This document shows positions 53,749 to 63,116 of a stretch of 64,000 nt of DNA, one piece after another. Source of the DNA: Rhizobium ruizarguesonis. GTDB taxonomy: Bacteria; Pseudomonadota; Alphaproteobacteria; Rhizobiales; Rhizobiaceae. The stretch's first letter is position 1. Each line of letters begins with the position of its first letter. The notes beneath the pieces were generated by a model. That model searched no databases. It saw only the letters and a list, made by a program, of their open reading frames with translations, and had not been told where the DNA came from. Position numbers and translations under genes: made by a program. Location of the stretch: NCBI RefSeq assembly GCF_012349115.1, contig NZ_PQIG01000100.1, positions 124,001 to 188,000 on the forward strand, read 5' to 3'.

Positions 53749-55038
53749 CTAAATTGCGTGGACAAGCTTTCCCGAGACGTATGTTGCGACCGCCCGTCCG
53801 CTGAAGCGCGCATCCTCGAACGGCGTATTCTTCGAGCGGGAGAGAAGCATGTCTTTGGCGACAAGCCAAGGCTCATCGAGATCGATCAGCGCGATATCGG
53901 CCGCAGCGCCCGGCTTCAACGTGCCGGCCGCGAGGCCGAAGATTTGCGCGGGGCGGGTGGACATGGCGTCGATCAGGCGCATCAGGCTCACCTGGCCGCC
54001 ATGGTGAAGCCTGAGGGCTGCCGCCAGCATGGTTTCGAGGCCAATCGCGCCGTCCTCCGCCTCGCCGAACGGCAGGCGCTTTGTATCGACATCCTGCGGG
54101 TCGTGTGAGGAGACGATGATATCGATCGCGCCGTTCGCAAGGGCGTCGGCCATGGCCACTCGGTCATCTTCCGGGCGCAGCGGCGGATAGAGCTTGAAGA
54201 AGGTGCGGTATTCGCCGATGTCGTTTTCGTTGAGCGCCAGATTGTTGATCGAGATGCCGCAGGTCACCTTGGCGCCGCGGCTGCGGGCGCGTTCGATCGC
54301 CTCGACCGATTCCGGCACCGAGATCATCGCGGCATGATAACGGCCGCGCGTCAGCTGCGCGATCCTGAGATCGCGTTCGAGCGGGATGAGTTCGGCTTCC
54401 TTTGGAATGCCGGAGAGCCCGAGCCAGCTGGCGAAAAGCCCCTCATGCATGACGCCGTTGGCGCCGAGATATTTGTCGCGCGTTTCGCAGGAGACGACGG
54501 CGCCGAATTCGCGCGCATAGGTCATGATCCGGCGCAGCACCTGCGTGTCGTGGACGCTGGAATGGGCATCGGTAAAGGCGACGGCGCCTGCCTGCATCAA
54601 GAGGCCGATCTCCGTCATCTCCTCGCCGGCGAGGCCCTTGGTGATGGCGGCTGCCGGATAGACGTTGACGGCGGCTGTGTCCCGCGCCGTCTTCTTGACG
54701 AATTCGACGAGCGCGATGTCGTCGATAACAGGATCGGTGTCCGGCATCATGATGATCGAGGTGACGCCGCCGGCCGCCGCTGCCCGGCTCGCCGAGGCGA
54801 TCGTCTCACGGTGTTCGCCGCCGGGTTCGCCGACATGGACGCGCGCATCGACGAGGCCCGGCGTCGCGACAAGGCCCGTGCAGTCGCGGATGACGGCTCC
54901 ATCAGGCGCGCCCTGGTTCTGCGCCTTGTGGCCGGCGGTGAGAATCACGCCGTTTTCGGCGATGATCGTCCCGACTTCATCGAGATTGCGAGACGGATCG
55001 ATGATGCGGACGTTCTTGAGGACGATCGGGTTGCTCAT
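53749..55038 (-). CDS. pyrC: Dihydroorotase-like protein, probably catalytically inactive (PyrC')
   Basis: 429-residue protein of the class I dihydroorotase family. However, key residues are changed: the metal motif D-x-H-x-H is D64-A-R66-V-H68; the central catalytic region reads AVVSCETRD instead of a His-containing block; the usual PHH is replaced by SINNLAL; and the ASDHAPH-type site reads SSHDPQ. This resembles the inactive PyrC' of pseudomonads, which supports aspartate transcarbamoylase assembly. The 4-base overlap with pyrB fits that model. An active dihydroorotase would then be encoded elsewhere. Confidence 0.8.
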   Translation of the reverse strand: MSNPIVLKNVRIIDPSRNLDEVGTIIAENGVILTAGHKAQNQGAPDGAVIRDCTGLVATPGLVDARVHVGEPGGEHRETIASASRAAAAGGVTSIIMMPDTDPVIDDIALVEFVKKTARDTAAVNVYPAAAITKGLAGEEMTEIGLLMQAGAVAFTDAHSSVHDTQVLRRIMTYAREFGAVVSCETRDKYLGANGVMHEGLFASWLGLSGIPKEAELIPLERDLRIAQLTRGRYHAAMISVPESVEAIERARSRGAKVTCGISINNLALNENDIGEYRTFFKLYPPLRPEDDRVAMADALANGAIDIIVSSHDPQDVDTKRLPFGEAEDGAIGLETMLAAALRLHHGGQVSLMRLIDAMSTRPAQIFGLAAGTLKPGAAADIALIDLDEPWLVAKDMLLSRSKNTPFEDARFSGRAVATYVSGKLVHAI

Positions 55039-55991
55039 GCCATCATTCCCTCGCTTCGGGGACCCTGGTTCTGCGAGACGAGCAGCGTCTCCATGACAGC
55101 CATGCGCACCGCGACCCCCATTTCCACCTGTTCGGCGATCACGCTCTGCGGCCCGTCCGCCACTTCCGAGGCAATCTCGACGCCGCGGTTCATTGGGCCG
55201 GGATGCATGACCAGGGCATCGTCCTTCGCCGCTTTCAGCGTTTCGGCGTCAAGACCGTAGAAGTGAAAGTATTCGCGCACCGAAGGCACGAAGGCGCCGG
55301 ACATGCGCTCACGCTGCAGCCGCAGCATCATCACGACGTCGGCGTCCTTCAGCCCTTCCTGCATCGAATGGAAGACCTCGACGCCCATCTCGGCGATGCC
55401 GGCCGGCAGGAGAGTCGCAGGCGCGACGACACGCACGCGGGCGCCCATCGCGTTGAGCAGCAGGATATTGGAGCGCGCCACCCGCGAATGCAGCACGTCG
55501 CCGCAGATCGCCACGATGATACGCGAAAGCTTGCCCTTGGCGCGGCGGATCGTCAGCGCGTCGAGCAGTGCCTGGGTCGGATGTTCGTGCTGCCCGTCGC
55601 CGGCGTTGACGACCGAGCAGGAGACCTTCTGGGCGAGAAGGGCGGCCGCGCCGGCGCTTGAATGGCGGATCACCAGCACATCGGGGCGCATGGCATTCAG
55701 CGTCATTGCCGTGTCGATCAGCGTTTCGCCTTTCTTCACCGAGGAATTGCCGACCGACATGTTCATGACGTCGGCGCCCAGCCGCTTGCCGGCAAGCTCG
55801 AAGGAGGCCTGCGTGCGAGTCGATGCCTCGAAGAAGAGGTTGATCTGCGTCAGCCCGCGCAGCGTCGACGTCTTCTTTTCTCTCTGGCGGCTGATCTTGA
55901 CGGCCTCGTCCGCCTTGTCGAGAAGATAGGTGATATCCTGCTCGGTGAGGCCCTTGATGCCGATGAGGTGGCGGTGGGGGAAAAAGACCAT
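55035..55991 (-). CDS. pyrB: Aspartate carbamoyltransferase catalytic subunit
   Basis: 318-residue enzyme joining carbamoyl phosphate and aspartate in pyrimidine synthesis. The carbamoyl-phosphate site FFEASTRTQASFE, the loop SSVKKGETLIDT and the HPTQALLDALTI block are complete. The start at 55991 (MVFFPHRHL) is chosen because its relatives begin there; the frame is open 19 residues further up. The stop overlaps the pyrC' start by four bases (ATGA). Confidence 0.96.
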   Translation of the reverse strand: MVFFPHRHLIGIKGLTEQDITYLLDKADEAVKISRQREKKTSTLRGLTQINLFFEASTRTQASFELAGKRLGADVMNMSVGNSSVKKGETLIDTAMTLNAMRPDVLVIRHSSAGAAALLAQKVSCSVVNAGDGQHEHPTQALLDALTIRRAKGKLSRIIVAICGDVLHSRVARSNILLLNAMGARVRVVAPATLLPAGIAEMGVEVFHSMQEGLKDADVVMMLRLQRERMSGAFVPSVREYFHFYGLDAETLKAAKDDALVMHPGPMNRGVEIASEVADGPQSVIAEQVEMGVAVRMAVMETLLVSQNQGPRSEGMMA

Positions 55992-56170
55992 GACCCTGCC
56001 TCTTGCTGTCTCTGGCGGGTCTATAAAGAGTGCTGCCCGCCGGGGCAAGCATGTGCTGTGGGCAAAGGCTTATGTCCCCATGCATTTTCGCCCGAATTCC
56101 GATAGAGCAGAATGAACCGAATCATAACTTCCGGTTTCCCTTTGCCGGGTTCTTACACTAGAAGCGAATT

Positions 56171-57829
56171 ATGACCTCCGCCAACCGGACTGACGACAAA
56201 CTCGCAGAACTCAACCAGCCGAGCCTGTGGTCCGGCATCAATGCCTATCGATCCGATCCGTTGATCGTCGATCTGACGGCGGCCCTGCCGCGCGGCATCC
56301 GCGAAGACCTGGAAAACATGGGCCGCTACGTCACCTCGCCGGAGGCGCAGGAGATGGCGCGCATGGCAAACCAGGGCGCGCCGCAGCTGCGCACCCACGG
56401 TCCGCGCGGTGAGCGCCTCGACGTCGTCGAATTCCATCCTGCCTGGCATGCATTGATGCGCCGCTCCATGTCGGTCGGCCTGCATTCCTCCGTCTGGGAT
56501 CCCCAGGCCGATACCGATGCCAAGGACGAGGCCCACAAGGTTCGTGCCGCGCGGTTTTATCTGACGTCGCAGCTGGAATCCGGCCATCTCTGCCCGCTGA
56601 CGATGACGAGCGCCTCCGTTGCGGCGCTCTCGGCTTCGCCCGCGGTCCAGAAGGACTGGGCGCCAAAAATTCTCTCGCGCAAATATGATTCGTCGAACAA
56701 GCCCGCCATGCAGAAATCCGCCGTGACCATCGGCATGGGCATGACGGAAAAACAGGGCGGCACAGATGTGCGCGCCAACAGGAGCGCTGCCGAAAAGGTC
56801 AGCGAGGGCATCTACCGGCTGTCCGGCCATAAATGGTTCATGTCGGCGCCGATGAGCGATGCCTTCATCATGCTGGCGCAGACGAAGGAGGGCATGGGCT
56901 GTTTTCTCGTGCCGCGCCTTCTGGAGGATGGTTCCGCCAACGGCCTGCAATTCCAGCGGCTGAAGGACAAGGTCGGCAACCGCTCCAACGCCTCGTCCGA
57001 GGTCGAGTTCAGCGACACGTTCGGTTTCCTGCTCGGTGGGCCGGATGCCGGCATCCGCACGATCCTCGACATGGTGACGCTGACCCGCCTCGACTGCGCG
57101 CTGGCCTCGTCAGGCATGATGCGCGCCTCGCTCGCCGAAGCCGTGCACCACACCCGCGGCCGCAGCGTCTTCGGCAAGATGCTCGTCAACCAGCCGATCA
57201 TGACGCGCGTGCTCGCCGACATGGCGCTCGATGTTGCCGCCGCGACGGCACTGTCCTTCCGTCTTGCCGACGCCTTCGACAAGGCGCGCGGCAATGCCGA
57301 GGAAGCAGCCTATGCCCGCGTCATGACGCCGGTCGCCAAATACTGGTGCTGCAAGATCGCGCCCGCGCTGATCTACGAGGCGATGGAATGCATCGGCGGC
57401 AATGGCTACATCGAAGAACGCCCGATTGCCCGCCATTACCGCGAGGCTCCCGTCAATGCCATCTGGGAAGGCTCCGGCAACGTCATGGCGCTTGACGTGC
57501 TGCGCGTGCTCAACCGCGGCAAGGATCTGTTCGAAACGGTCTTCGCCGGCCTTGCCCGCGATCTCGGCCCTGCCGGCAAGAAGACGATCGACGTGCTGCG
57601 CGCCGCAATTGCGCTGTGTGAACAGGATGAGGGCGCCGCGCGCCTGCTCGTCGAACAACTGGCGCTCGCCGCCGGTGCCGCCGAACTCTATCGGCTTGGG
57701 GCAGGGCGCATTGCCGATGCCTTCATCGAGACGCGTCTTGCCGGCGGCTGGCGCTCCACCTACGGCATGCTCGATTCCCGCTTCGACGCCAGCTACATCG
57801 TCGACCTGCTCTATCCGCCTGCCGCCTGA
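56171..57829 (+). CDS. aidB: AidB-like acyl-CoA dehydrogenase family protein
   Basis: 552-residue flavoprotein. The N-terminal part starts with LNQPSLWSGINAYRSDPL, the AidB hallmark; later blocks are GMGMTEKQGGTDVRAN (flavin/substrate site) and ECIGGNGYIEE near residue 410. E. coli AidB is induced in the adaptive response to alkylation and binds DNA through a C-terminal domain, here about residues 440-552 and rich in Arg and Leu. Divergent from pyrB. No ribosome site is obvious upstream; the stop is followed by a terminator region toward rne. Confidence 0.88.
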   Translation: MTSANRTDDKLAELNQPSLWSGINAYRSDPLIVDLTAALPRGIREDLENMGRYVTSPEAQEMARMANQGAPQLRTHGPRGERLDVVEFHPAWHALMRRSMSVGLHSSVWDPQADTDAKDEAHKVRAARFYLTSQLESGHLCPLTMTSASVAALSASPAVQKDWAPKILSRKYDSSNKPAMQKSAVTIGMGMTEKQGGTDVRANRSAAEKVSEGIYRLSGHKWFMSAPMSDAFIMLAQTKEGMGCFLVPRLLEDGSANGLQFQRLKDKVGNRSNASSEVEFSDTFGFLLGGPDAGIRTILDMVTLTRLDCALASSGMMRASLAEAVHHTRGRSVFGKMLVNQPIMTRVLADMALDVAAATALSFRLADAFDKARGNAEEAAYARVMTPVAKYWCCKIAPALIYEAMECIGGNGYIEERPIARHYREAPVNAIWEGSGNVMALDVLRVLNRGKDLFETVFAGLARDLGPAGKKTIDVLRAAIALCEQDEGAARLLVEQLALAAGAAELYRLGAGRIADAFIETRLAGGWRSTYGMLDSRFDASYIVDLLYPPAA

Positions 57830-57945
57830 CCGCAAGCGGGTCAGGCGATCCTGAGGCCGAGTCGCTCGGCCATCGGATTGACCTGTCGACGATAATCACC
57901 GTTTATCATCGGGCCGGTCGCGACAAATCCTCGCCATAAACAATA

Positions 57946-57972
57946 ATCCGGCCGCGTCGCCGCGGCCGGATT
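57946..57972. terminator. Bidirectional terminator between aidB and rne
   Basis: AATCCGGCCGCG (57945-57956) pairs with CGCGGCCGGATT (57961-57972), TCGC loop. TTTC on the plus side and TTATTG on the minus side follow the stem. It lies between convergent genes. Confidence 0.8.
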
Positions 57973-57999
57973 TCAGTGTTTACGTCCGAAAATCAGCGT

Positions 58000-60861
58000 T
58001 CAGAAGAAGCCACGGCGCTGCCACCAGCCGGCTTTCTTCGGCTTGCCGTCATCGCCTTCGCCATTCTCGACGCGGGTGGATTTCACCGTTGGCTCGGAGG
58101 AGGAGATGTTGGATTCGCGGTTGGCGCGAACCGGCTTTGCCTCTTCCTGAACTGGCGTTTCGAGATCGGCGGAGGCTTCAACCAATTCCGGTTCGGCCTC
58201 GGCCACAGGTGCCGTCTCTGCAACTGGTTCCTCGACCGGCGCTGCGGCCGGTTTGCGGCGGCCGCGGGTACGGGCGGGCTTCACTTCTTCGGTTATAACA
58301 GCCACGCTCTCGACGGCTGCCATCGCGGCCTGACCTTCGTCAGCCTGCTCGGCAATCGCCTCGACCGCTACAGCTTCGCTCGGAGCGCCGTCGTTCGAAA
58401 CGTCGTCGCCATCGTCCTCGTCGCCGCCATTGTCTTCACCGGCTTCGCCAGCCGTCAGTTCGGAACCATCCTCGGCGCGATTGCGACGGCCGCCACGTTT
58501 GCCGCGACGGCGGCGCTTGCGGCGCTGCGATTCCTCGCTTTCGGCGCGTGTCTCAGGCGTAGCTTCGGTGTTTTCATCACCTTCGCTGCCCTCGTCGTCA
58601 CCGTCCTCATCCTCGTCGCCGGCTTCGCCTGCTGCCGATGCCGGCTGCTCGGCATTGCCGTTGCGGCCACGGCGGCGCCTGCGGCGCTTGCGCTTGCGGT
58701 TGCCGTCAGCTTCGCCTTCCGAGCGTGCTGCGACGGGCCGTTCGGCAACGGCCGTCTTTTCTTCGAGTTCCTCGTCTTCCTCCTCATCCACTTCGATGAC
58801 GATATCGTCGTCGTCGTCCTCAGGAATGGCTGCGAAGTTGAAGAGCGTTTCGATCTTGACCGGGTTTTCCACCGGATCGCCGCGATCGATCGCGAAATGC
58901 TGTGCGCCGACCGAACCGTCTGCATCGATGACGATTGCGACGCCGAAACGGCTTTCGTAATCGATGATCGTCTGGCGCTTGTGGTTGAGCAGGTAGAGCG
59001 CGATGTCAGGCGTGGTGCGCACGGTGATGTTGTGCGTGGTATTCTTCAGCAGATATTCCTCGATGCCGCGCAAGACATGCAGCGCGACGGAGGACTGCGA
59101 GCGCACATGGCCGGTGCCGCCGCAATGCGAGCAGACCTGCGTGGTCGATTCGAGAACCGAAGCTCGGATGCGTTGACGCGACATTTCGAGCAGACCGAAA
59201 TGCGAGATCCGGCCGACCTGGATGCGAGCGCGGTCGTTCTTCAGGCATTCCTTCAGCTTCTTCTCGACAGCGCGGTTGTTGCGCTTCTCTTCCATGTCGA
59301 TGAAGTCGATGACGATCAGGCCGGCAAGGTCGCGAAGGCGAAGCTGGCGCGCGACTTCGTCTGCAGCCTCGAGATTCGTCTGCAGTGCGGTGTCTTCGAT
59401 CGAATGTTCGCGGGTCGAGCGGCCGGAGTTGACGTCGATCGAGACCAGCGCTTCGGTCTGGTTCATGATCAGGTAGCCGCCGGACTTTAGCGTCACCTGC
59501 GGCTGCAGCATGCGGTCGAGCTGAGCCTCGATGCCGGAACGTGAAAAGATCGGATGGATGTCGCGGTAGGGCTGAACCACCTTGGCATGGCTCGGCATCA
59601 GCATCTTCATGAAGTCTTTCGCTTCACGATAGCCTTCTTCGCCGGAAACGATGACTTCGCTGATATCCTTGTTGTAGAGGTCGCGGATCGAGCGCTTGAT
59701 CAGCGAGCCTTCCTCATAGACGAGGCAGGGAGCGGTGGACGCCAGCGTCAGCGTGCGCACATTCTCCCACAGGCGCATCAGATATTCGAAGTCGCGCTTG
59801 ACCTCGACCTTGGTGCGGTTGGCACCGGCGGTGCGAAGGATGACGCCCATGCCCTGCGGCACCTCGAGCAGGCGCGCGATTTCCTTCAGGCGCTTGCGGT
59901 CGGCAGGGTTGGTGATCTTGCGGGAAATGCCGCCGCCGCGCGCCGTGTTCGGCATCAGCACTGAATAGCGGCCGGCGAGCGAAAGATAGGTGGTAAGGGC
60001 TGCGCCCTTGTTGCCGCGCTCTTCCTTGGCAACCTGCACGAGCAGGATCTGGCGGCGCTTGATGACTTCCTGGATGCGGTACTGCTTGCGCGGCTTGCGC
60101 TGCACGCGGTCCGGCACTTCTTCCATCGCATCTTCGGCGCCGACGGATTCGATGACTTCCTCTTCGCCGTGATCGTCATCATCGTCGTCATCATCGTGGC
60201 GACGCTTGCTGGTATCGACGTCTTCGGAGATCGAGTCGGTTTCCACCATCGCGGCCATCGCGCCGCCGGTCGAACCGTCATCCTCATTGTCGACAGTCGA
60301 CGCGCCTTCGGCTTCGACGTCTGTGGGAACAGCGTCCTCGGTCGCGGTCGTTTCGGCGGCCGGTTCTACGACCTTCTTGCGGCTGCGGCGCGGCCTTGCC
60401 TTCTTCGCAGGCGCTTCCTCGGCGGCCGCGGTCTCTTCCGCTGCCGTCTCTTCCGTTACGGCAGCCGTTTCCGGCGCCTCCGCCGGAACGATGCCGACAT
60501 CCGGCTGATCCTGCTTGGAAAGATCGACCATCGGTGCGGTTTCGACATGCTCGACGTCTTCGTCGCGGCGATGCTCCTCGGCTTCGGCCCGAAGCAGCGC
60601 CTGACGGTCGGCAAGCGGTATCTGATAATAGTCGGGATGGATTTCGGCAAAGGCCAGGAAGCCGTGCCGGTTGCCGCCATAATCGACGAAGGCGGCTTGC
60701 AGCGAGGGCTCGACCCTCGTTACCTTTGCAAGATAGATGTTGCCGCGGATCTGCTTCTTGTGCTGGGACTCGAAGTCAAATTCTTCTATGCGGTTCCCGC
60801 GAACGACAACGACGCGCGTCTCTTCCTCGTGAGACGCATCGATAAGCATTTTGTCTGCCAT
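58000..60861 (-). CDS. rne: Ribonuclease E
   Basis: 953-residue endoribonuclease that starts mRNA decay and processes rRNA and tRNA. The N-terminal S1 region (RGNIYLAKVTRVEPSLQAAF) is split by a long acidic and Ala-rich insertion (about residues 90-260), usual in Alphaproteobacteria. The catalytic acids are in VSIDVNSGRST and LIVIDFIDMEEKRN. The Zn-link is CSHCGGTGHV. The C-terminal 250 residues are disordered, Glu/Ala-rich with Arg-rich patches (KRKRRRRRRGRNG) for RNA and degradosome partners, ending in WWQRRGFF. A structured leader precedes the ATG. Confidence 0.96.
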   Translation of the reverse strand: MADKMLIDASHEEETRVVVVRGNRIEEFDFESQHKKQIRGNIYLAKVTRVEPSLQAAFVDYGGNRHGFLAFAEIHPDYYQIPLADRQALLRAEAEEHRRDEDVEHVETAPMVDLSKQDQPDVGIVPAEAPETAAVTEETAAEETAAAEEAPAKKARPRRSRKKVVEPAAETTATEDAVPTDVEAEGASTVDNEDDGSTGGAMAAMVETDSISEDVDTSKRRHDDDDDDDDHGEEEVIESVGAEDAMEEVPDRVQRKPRKQYRIQEVIKRRQILLVQVAKEERGNKGAALTTYLSLAGRYSVLMPNTARGGGISRKITNPADRKRLKEIARLLEVPQGMGVILRTAGANRTKVEVKRDFEYLMRLWENVRTLTLASTAPCLVYEEGSLIKRSIRDLYNKDISEVIVSGEEGYREAKDFMKMLMPSHAKVVQPYRDIHPIFSRSGIEAQLDRMLQPQVTLKSGGYLIMNQTEALVSIDVNSGRSTREHSIEDTALQTNLEAADEVARQLRLRDLAGLIVIDFIDMEEKRNNRAVEKKLKECLKNDRARIQVGRISHFGLLEMSRQRIRASVLESTTQVCSHCGGTGHVRSQSSVALHVLRGIEEYLLKNTTHNITVRTTPDIALYLLNHKRQTIIDYESRFGVAIVIDADGSVGAQHFAIDRGDPVENPVKIETLFNFAAIPEDDDDDIVIEVDEEEDEELEEKTAVAERPVAARSEGEADGNRKRKRRRRRRGRNGNAEQPASAAGEAGDEDEDGDDEGSEGDENTEATPETRAESEESQRRKRRRRGKRGGRRNRAEDGSELTAGEAGEDNGGDEDDGDDVSNDGAPSEAVAVEAIAEQADEGQAAMAAVESVAVITEEVKPARTRGRRKPAAAPVEEPVAETAPVAEAEPELVEASADLETPVQEEAKPVRANRESNISSSEPTVKSTRVENGEGDDGKPKKAGWWQRRGFF

Positions 60862-61413
60862 GTAAGCTGTGCTCCTCGGCGTGGCCGCGAGAGCGCATTC
60901 CCGACTGCTGTTGAGACAGAAAGAATGCGGTCCGCAGTGGCCGCGCCGGATAATGAAAGTCGCGCCTGATGCGAGGGGGAGGGCAGCAGCCAGACCGCAG
61001 CCGGAACCATTTCGGTCCGGGGCCTGTACACTTCAGATAAAACCTGCTGCGAAACCATCAACAACCAAGCGTGATCGACAAATACGAAGACCCGTTCGGG
61101 TCCGATGAGTTTGCTCCCTGAGAGCGTGGTGGCTGATCCACCAATGAATTCCGACAATAAGCCGGAAAATCAGGATCCAGTTCTAGGGATTAAGCGCATG
61201 AGACGGCGGACGATGGCCGGTGTGGCGCCAGGTCCTGATCTGGCTGGCAGCCTTTGCGGCGACTCTATCCCGTCAACACTTTACCCTGAAATTCGTTGTA
61301 TGTTTTCTGTGTCACAATAGCAAGGGAAAAGCCAAATGTGCCATAATATTGATGGATTTCGCAACGCATAGAAGCTGGGGATAAAGTGATCGCGATTCGG
61401 CAGGCTGCAGCGG
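60862..61413. other. Divergent intergenic region between rne and amiC
   Basis: 552 bases. Next to rne it holds a long stem-loop (60878-60947) and a small GACCC/GGGTC hairpin (61089-61102). The half toward amiC is AT-richer (around 61260-61330), which may hold the amiC promoter, but no confident -35/-10 pair was found. No gene seen. Confidence 0.5.
60878..60947 (-). promoter_or_regulatory. Structured leader hairpin of rne
   Basis: GGCGTGGCC (60878-60886) pairs with GGCCGCGCC (60939-60947) with one mismatch, and GCGCATTC (60893-60900) pairs with GAATGCGG (60923-60930). It sits 17 bases before the rne ATG, over the region of the ribosome site. In E. coli a hairpin in the rne leader mediates autoregulation; the same is inferred here. 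Confidence 0.5.
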
Positions 61414-62742
61414 GTGTTTCGTCACAGCGACGTTCGCCGCAGCCGCGTCGGGTCCATTGCAATACAAATAGGGTGTGGCGGTTTATTGTTTAAGAGGGCT
61501 CGGATCGCGGCGAAATCCGCAGCGCGGCGATCGACAATCGCAAGGCGGGTTCTGGCGGCGCTTTTGGCCGCCAGTCTCCTGCCGGTCGCTGCGAGCTCCG
61601 TCGAGGCCAGGGATCCGCTGCTTGCCTATGGCGCGCGCATCGTCGGCGACGATGCAAGGACCCGCATCGTCATCGATTTCGATCGCGAGCCGCGTTTCTC
61701 GGTCCATTATATCGCCAATCCGGAACGCATCGTCGTCGACCTGCCGGCGACCGCCTTCGGTTTTCCGGCGAAGGATCTTGCCGCCCGCGGCCTGTTCAAG
61801 GATATCCGCTACGGCAAGATGGACGAGGAGAGCGCCCGCATCGTGCTGACGACGGCAGGGCCGGTGAAGCTGGCGCTTGCCAAGGTGCAGGCCGATGAGA
61901 CGGGCAACGGCCATCGCCTCGTGCTCGATGCCGAGATGATCGACAAGGAGGCCTTTGCCGAATTGGTGAAGACGCAATCCTGGAGCGATCGGACTGAGGC
62001 GGCGCAGACGACGAGCGCCATTCCGGCACCGGAAAAAGCTGCTCCCGGCGATTTCGTCATTGCCGTCGACGCCGGCCATGGCGGCATCGATACCGGCGCG
62101 ATCGGCGTCGATACCAAGACCGAGGAAAAGCAGGTGACGCTTGCCTTCGCCAAGGCTTTGACCGACCGGCTGAACAAGGAACCAGGCATCAAGGCCTTCT
62201 TGACGCGCGAGGATGACGAGTTCCTGTCGCTTTCGCAGCGCGTGCTGATCGCCCGCCAGAACCATGCCGGCCTCTTCATTTCGCTGCATGCCGACACGTT
62301 GAAGCAGAAGGATATCCGCGGCGCCACCGTCTACACGATCTCCGACAGGGCATCCGACAAGCTCGCCGCCGACCTTGCCGAACGTGAAAACCTCTCCGAC
62401 CAGATCGCCGGCAAGGAGACGGTTGCCGAGCCGCCCGAGGTCGCCGACATCCTGCTCGATCTGACGCGGCGCGAGACACAGGCCTTCTCCATCTCACTGG
62501 CCGAGAGTGTGCTGAATTCCTTCAAGGATCAGGTCGGCACCATCAACAATCCGCACCGTCATGCCGGCTTCCGCGTGCTGCGGGCCCCTGACGTGCCGTC
62601 GATCCTTCTCGAGATCGGGTTCCTCTCGAATGCCGAGGACGAGAAGCTGCTGCTCGACGAGGCCTGGCGCGGCAAGATCGCCGGTCTCTTGACCGACGCA
62701 GTGAAGCGATACCGCGCCGCCGTCATGGCGAATGGCGGCTGA
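61414..62742 (+). CDS. amiC: N-acetylmuramoyl-L-alanine amidase with AMIN domain
   Basis: 442-residue exported amidase that cleaves the bond between peptidoglycan and its stem peptide at cell separation. A long N-terminal region with a hydrophobic segment (VLAALLAASLLPVAASSVEA, about residues 45-64) serves as the signal. The AMIN localisation domain is at about 70-170. The Amidase_3 domain follows: VIAVDAGHGGIDTGAIG (His), LFISLHADT (His) and LLEIGFLSN (Glu). GTG at 61414 is the assumed start; a later start near the hydrophobic segment is possible. PBP1A follows downstream. Confidence 0.9.
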   Translation: MFRHSDVRRSRVGSIAIQIGCGGLLFKRARIAAKSAARRSTIARRVLAALLAASLLPVAASSVEARDPLLAYGARIVGDDARTRIVIDFDREPRFSVHYIANPERIVVDLPATAFGFPAKDLAARGLFKDIRYGKMDEESARIVLTTAGPVKLALAKVQADETGNGHRLVLDAEMIDKEAFAELVKTQSWSDRTEAAQTTSAIPAPEKAAPGDFVIAVDAGHGGIDTGAIGVDTKTEEKQVTLAFAKALTDRLNKEPGIKAFLTREDDEFLSLSQRVLIARQNHAGLFISLHADTLKQKDIRGATVYTISDRASDKLAADLAERENLSDQIAGKETVAEPPEVADILLDLTRRETQAFSISLAESVLNSFKDQVGTINNPHRHAGFRVLRAPDVPSILLEIGFLSNAEDEKLLLDEAWRGKIAGLLTDAVKRYRAAVMANGG

Positions 62743-62835
62743 CGGCCGCCGCCCAAAAATCTGTAGCGGTTGCGGCACGGCGGCCGCATAAAAACAAAGA
62801 TTCATAAAAACAAAGATTTAAGTGCGCCGCATGAA
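62743..62835 (+). repeat. RIME-like palindromic repeat, copy 6, degenerate with tandem duplication
   Basis: Remnant left arm CCGCCCAAAAATCTG...GCGGTTGCGG, then CATAAAAACAAAGATT twice in tandem (62787-62802 and 62803-62818), then TTAAGTGCGCCGCATGAATC. It starts right after the amiC stop. Confidence 0.7.
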
Positions 62836-63116
62836 TCAAATTCTGAGCAAGATACCCCAGATTGGCGGTGGGGACGGGCGTTGCTTGGATGTGACAGTTC
62901 TAATGAAACGCGGCCGCAGCGGTGAATGCGGCGCAGACAGCCCTATTTTGCTCACATTCGCGCCGTTACTCCGGCTTATGTTTCGCAGCCTGAGGCGCGA
63001 AATCGGCTTGTGGCGGTAGCGCTCATAGAGTAAGCCGCGCAACGTGCAAATTGCCTTGATCTGTGCAATCGTTGCGGCTGCGCCGATTGAAGATCGAAGA
63101 GACCGGTAGCTGAAAT
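62836..63116 (+). other. Intergenic region before the PBP1A gene
   Basis: About 280 bases. No gene and no convincing promoter was recognised; the PBP1A promoter probably lies here. Confidence 0.4.

Noticed and set aside
57976..59490. 504-codon open frame antisense to rne
   Set aside because: Shadow of the repetitive Glu/Ala/Arg-rich tail of RNase E; no independent features.
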